A stretch of DNA of 64,000 bases, from NCBI RefSeq assembly GCF_900143065.1, contig NZ_FRCX01000007.1, forward strand, positions 272,349 to 336,348. Direction: 5' to 3'. The DNA is from Duganella sacchari. GTDB taxonomy: Bacteria > Pseudomonadota > Gammaproteobacteria > Burkholderiales > Burkholderiaceae_D. How positions within the stretch are numbered: position 1 is the stretch's first letter; every line of letters begins with the position of its first letter. The position numbers and the translations under genes were made by a program. Shown here in pieces: positions 61,630 through 64,000 of the stretch. Below the pieces are notes generated by a model. It was not told the DNA's origin and did no database searches. It saw nothing but the letters and a program-made list of their open reading frames with translations.

Positions 61630-61666
61630 GACACTCCCTTGGTTTTGTGTGCTTTTATGGCAATTA

Positions 61667-62590
61667 TTATAGCGAAGATTCCGCCTCCTGGGCATGTGCC
61701 TCTGCGCGCAGAAAGTCGGAGAACCACGTCAACGCTTCCTGTTCGCTGCGGGTAGGGCGCCAGCACATGTAGTACGCGCCTTGCGCAGTTAGCGTCTGGC
61801 TGAATGGGCTGACCAGCGTGCCGCGGCGCAGGTCATCGTCGATCAATACTGCGCGGCCCAGCGCGATGCCCTGGCCGTTCAGCGCCGCCTGCATCAGGGC
61901 GTTGCTGTCGTCGATGAGCGGACCGCGCAATGCCAGCGACGGCGCCAGGCCCGCCTGCTCGAACCAGCGCTCCCAATCATCACAGCTGTCTTCGTGCAGC
62001 AGGGTGTAGTGGGCCAGGTCGGACGGCGCCAGCAAGGGCGGGCCGCCTTTCAACATCGCGGGCGAACACACAGGCAGCAGCTCGGTGCCGAACAGCCGCT
62101 CGCATTCCACGCCCGGCCATTTGCCATCGCCCCAGCGGATCGCCAGGTCGATGCTGTCCCGTCCCAGATCGGTATGCATCACCGTGTGCACCAGCCGCAC
62201 TTCGAGCTGGCTGTGCGCGGCCAGGAAACGGTCCAGCCGCCCGACCAGCCAGCGCGAGCTGAAAGCCGGCGTGACCGCCACGGTCAAGCGCCGGCGCGCG
62301 CGGCCTTCGCCCTGGGCCAGCTGTGTCAGCACGCGGTCGATGCGGCCAAAGGCATCGACCAGATTGCGCTGCAAGATCGCTCCTTCCGCAGTCAGCGTGA
62401 TGGCGCGCGTCATGCGCTTGAACAGTTTGATTTCCAGCGCATCCTCCAGCGTCTTGATCTGGTGGCTGACTGCAGCCTGGGAGATGCATAACTCGTCGGC
62501 GGCACGTGTAAAGCTCATGTGCCGTGCGGTGACCTCAAACGTTTTTAACTGCCTCAACAGACTGGAAGAATGGACCACAGCGTACTCCAT
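61667..62590 (-). CDS. LysR-family transcriptional regulator, GcvA-like
   Basis: The 307-residue protein has an N-terminal HTH (SFTRAADELCISQAAVSHQI, KTLEDALEIKLFKR) closest in pattern to GcvA/AmpR, and a C-terminal effector domain (IDLAIRWGDGKWPGVECERL). GcvA controls glycine cleavage genes, and here the divergent gene encodes a GcvPA-like protein, so a related role is likely. A GTAT-N7-ATAC site lies between the two genes. Confidence 0.9.
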   Translation of the reverse strand: MEYAVVHSSSLLRQLKTFEVTARHMSFTRAADELCISQAAVSHQIKTLEDALEIKLFKRMTRAITLTAEGAILQRNLVDAFGRIDRVLTQLAQGEGRARRRLTVAVTPAFSSRWLVGRLDRFLAAHSQLEVRLVHTVMHTDLGRDSIDLAIRWGDGKWPGVECERLFGTELLPVCSPAMLKGGPPLLAPSDLAHYTLLHEDSCDDWERWFEQAGLAPSLALRGPLIDDSNALMQAALNGQGIALGRAVLIDDDLRRGTLVSPFSQTLTAQGAYYMCWRPTRSEQEALTWFSDFLRAEAHAQEAESSL

Positions 62591-62607
62591 GCATGAGATT
62601 TTCTAAT

Positions 62608-62656
62608 GTATCGCATGCATACTGATCATTTGTCAATGTTATTTCGCTCCTACAAG
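62608..62656 (+). promoter_or_regulatory. LysR-type site and promoter of the gcvPA gene
   Basis: GTAT-N7-ATAC (62608–62622) is a 15-base inverted repeat of the LysR T-N11-A kind. TTGTCA (62630–62635) and TACAAG (62651–62656) follow with a short 15-base spacer, so the promoter probably needs activation. Confidence 0.4.
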
Positions 62657-62690
62657 ATTGGGTATCCGAACCCGATCAACAGGAAACGAC

Positions 62691-64000
62691 ATGGAATCTG
62701 CTAAGCCGTTCATCCACCCCTACATCCCCAACTCAGTGCCCGCCGTCCGTGACGCCATGCTGCACGCCGTGGGCGCCACCAGTACCGAAGAATTCTTTGC
62801 CGATATCCCCGCTGCGCTGCGCATGCAGGCGCCATTGGCGATCCCTGCGCCGCTGATGTCGGAAGCGCGCCTCAAGCGCCACGTGGAAGGCCTGCTGCGC
62901 AAGAACACCCACTGCGCCGCGCAATTGAGCTTCCTCGGCGGCGGCTGCTACCAGCATCATGTACCGGCGGTGTGCGACGAGATCAATGGCCGCAGCGAGT
63001 TCGCCACCGCCTATGCGGGCGAACCGTATGACGACCATGGCCGCTTCCAGGCCCTGTTCGAGTACTGCAGCATGATGGGCGCCTTGCTGGAAATGGATGT
63101 CGTCAACGTCCCGGTCTACGACGGCATGCAGGCCGCTGCCACCACGGTACGCATGGCTGGTCGTCATACCGGTCGGCGCCGCGTGGTCGTCGCGGGCCAC
63201 ATCAATCCGGACAAGCTGTCCGTGATGGTCAACTATGGCCGTGCCGATCTGGATTTTGTAACGGTACCGTTCGACGCACAAACCGGTCTGCTGGACCAGG
63301 CCACCGTAGCGCGCACGCTGGACCAGCAGACCGCTGCGTTGTACGTCGATATCCCATCCTTCCTCGGCACCATAGACGATGGCGCCGCGCTGGCCGCTGC
63401 AGCGCATGCGGTGGGCGCGCTGTTCATCGTTGGCGTTGACCCGACCTCGCTGGGCGTGCTGGCGACACCTGCCAGCTACGGCGCCGACATCGTCTGCGGC
63501 GACATTCAGCCGCTGGGCATGCACATGAATTACGGCGGCGGGCAGGGCGGCTTCATCGCCAGTCATGATGATCCGGCCATCGTCATGCAATACCCATCGC
63601 GCCTGTTTGGCATCGTGCCGACCAACGTGCCTGGTGAATATGGCTTTGGCGACGTCGCCTACAGCCGCACCTCATTCGACAAGCGCGAGAACGGCAACGA
63701 ATTCGTCGGCACCGCCGCCGCGCTGTGGGGCATTACCGCTGGCGTGTACCTGGCACTGATGGGGCCTCAAGGCATGACCGAGCTGGCGACCGGCATCGCC
63801 CAGCGCACCGCATACGCCAGACAGTGCATGGCGCGGTTGCCAGGTGTACGCGTGACGCATGCCGGCAGCTGCCATTTCCGTGAGTTCGTCGTCAACTTCG
63901 ATGGCACCGGTCTGCCGGTGGCAGCCATCAACGCCGCCTTGCAGCAGCAGGGCATGTTTGGCGGCCATGACCTGAGCACCGCTTTCCCCGCGCTGGGCCA
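62691..64000 (+). CDS. gcvPA: Glycine dehydrogenase (decarboxylating) subunit 1-like, 3' end beyond window
   Basis: From ATG 62691 (with AGGAAA upstream) the frame stays open to the window end, giving at least 436 codons; a complete GcvPA is about 450. Conserved parts include SFLGGGCYQHHVPAVCDEIN, NVPVYDGMQAAATTVRMAGR, VVAGHINPDKLSV and HMNYGGGQGGFIASHDDP. GcvPA/GcvPB together form the P-protein that decarboxylates glycine and passes the methylamine to GcvH; the PLP lysine is in GcvPB, not visible here. Betaproteobacteria usually have a single-chain GcvP, so this split form may serve a special pathway. Confidence 0.88.
   Translation, partial: MESAKPFIHPYIPNSVPAVRDAMLHAVGATSTEEFFADIPAALRMQAPLAIPAPLMSEARLKRHVEGLLRKNTHCAAQLSFLGGGCYQHHVPAVCDEINGRSEFATAYAGEPYDDHGRFQALFEYCSMMGALLEMDVVNVPVYDGMQAAATTVRMAGRHTGRRRVVVAGHINPDKLSVMVNYGRADLDFVTVPFDAQTGLLDQATVARTLDQQTAALYVDIPSFLGTIDDGAALAAAAHAVGALFIVGVDPTSLGVLATPASYGADIVCGDIQPLGMHMNYGGGQGGFIASHDDPAIVMQYPSRLFGIVPTNVPGEYGFGDVAYSRTSFDKRENGNEFVGTAAALWGITAGVYLALMGPQGMTELATGIAQRTAYARQCMARLPGVRVTHAGSCHFREFVVNFDGTGLPVAAINAALQQQGMFGGHDLSTAFPALG

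Noticed and set aside
62591..62690. Glycine riboswitch before gcvPA
   Set aside because: Only 100 bases are available and no tandem aptamer pattern is visible; the LysR-type site explains the spacing better.

Overview
The window is a gene-dense (about 90 percent coding), high-GC stretch of bacterial chromosome. Gene content and order point to Betaproteobacteria, most likely Burkholderiales of the Oxalobacteraceae type (Massilia/Duganella/Janthinobacterium-like). The reasons are the housekeeping blocks lplT–alr–radA and tsaB–rimI–uracil-DNA glycosylase–DUF1853, the presence of DUF1415, DUF1289 and DUF3297 genes, and an abundance of ECF sigma, MCP and c-di-GMP genes. This placement is inferred from gene content; no rRNA or other marker comparison was possible. 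I see no tRNA, rRNA, IS element, prophage, CRISPR array or origin.

Layout. 1–3.1 kb: the end of a peptide-export operon (HlyD adaptor plus C39-peptidase ABC exporter). 3.1–5.5 kb: selD, divergent from a selenoneine-synthase/EgtB-like gene. 5.5–16.4 kb: secreted hydrolases, a lipoprotein, a chemoreceptor, a glycosyltransferase, several secreted proteins of unknown role, one frameshifted small gene and ynfA. 16.4–19.1 kb: an ECF sigma/zinc anti-sigma pair, divergent from a Tat-exported phosphoesterase and a CuA-type cupredoxin. 19.1–21.7 kb: malic enzyme and glutamate dehydrogenase. 21.9–25.3 kb: a marR–MFS–lysR operon with a large operator, then DUF3297. 25.4–31.2 kb: a solute-binding protein, a second ECF operon (sigma, His-rich membrane protein, MFS), a lipoprotein, an outer-membrane-barrel/PBP-like pair and a TM2 protein. 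31.2–38 kb: RhlE-type helicase, a cNMP-binding protein, a large VIT/VWA/DUF2135 protein and a third ECF/anti-sigma pair. 38–41.9 kb: fabI, a MltD-like lytic transglycosylase and DUF genes. 42–48.2 kb: a PAS-GGDEF-EAL protein, a Tat-exported molybdenum hydroxylase subunit and a solute-binding protein, in one apparent operon. 48.2–56.2 kb: housekeeping genes (tsaB, rimI, a UDG, lplT, alr, radA, PilZ). 56.2–64 kb: an HTH–citrate-synthase-like protein divergent from a CaiB-like CoA transferase with rearranged modules, a TonB-dependent receptor, a VOC protein, and a GcvA-like LysR regulator divergent from a split-type glycine dehydrogenase gene that runs off the end.

How the genes work together. 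Several blocks are self-contained regulator-plus-target modules: three ECF loops, MarR with its MFS pump, a LysR site before glutamate dehydrogenase, and GcvA-like with gcvPA. Genes within operons are tightly packed; seven pairs overlap by ATGA. Four genes have a -10 box only 5–6 bases before the ATG and look leaderless. The observations most worth following are the degenerate metal site in the selD-linked SenA/EgtB-like protein, the matched GGGAATA promoters of the first ECF loop, the permuted CoA transferase beside an HTH–citrate-synthase fusion, and the c-di-GMP/molybdoenzyme operon.
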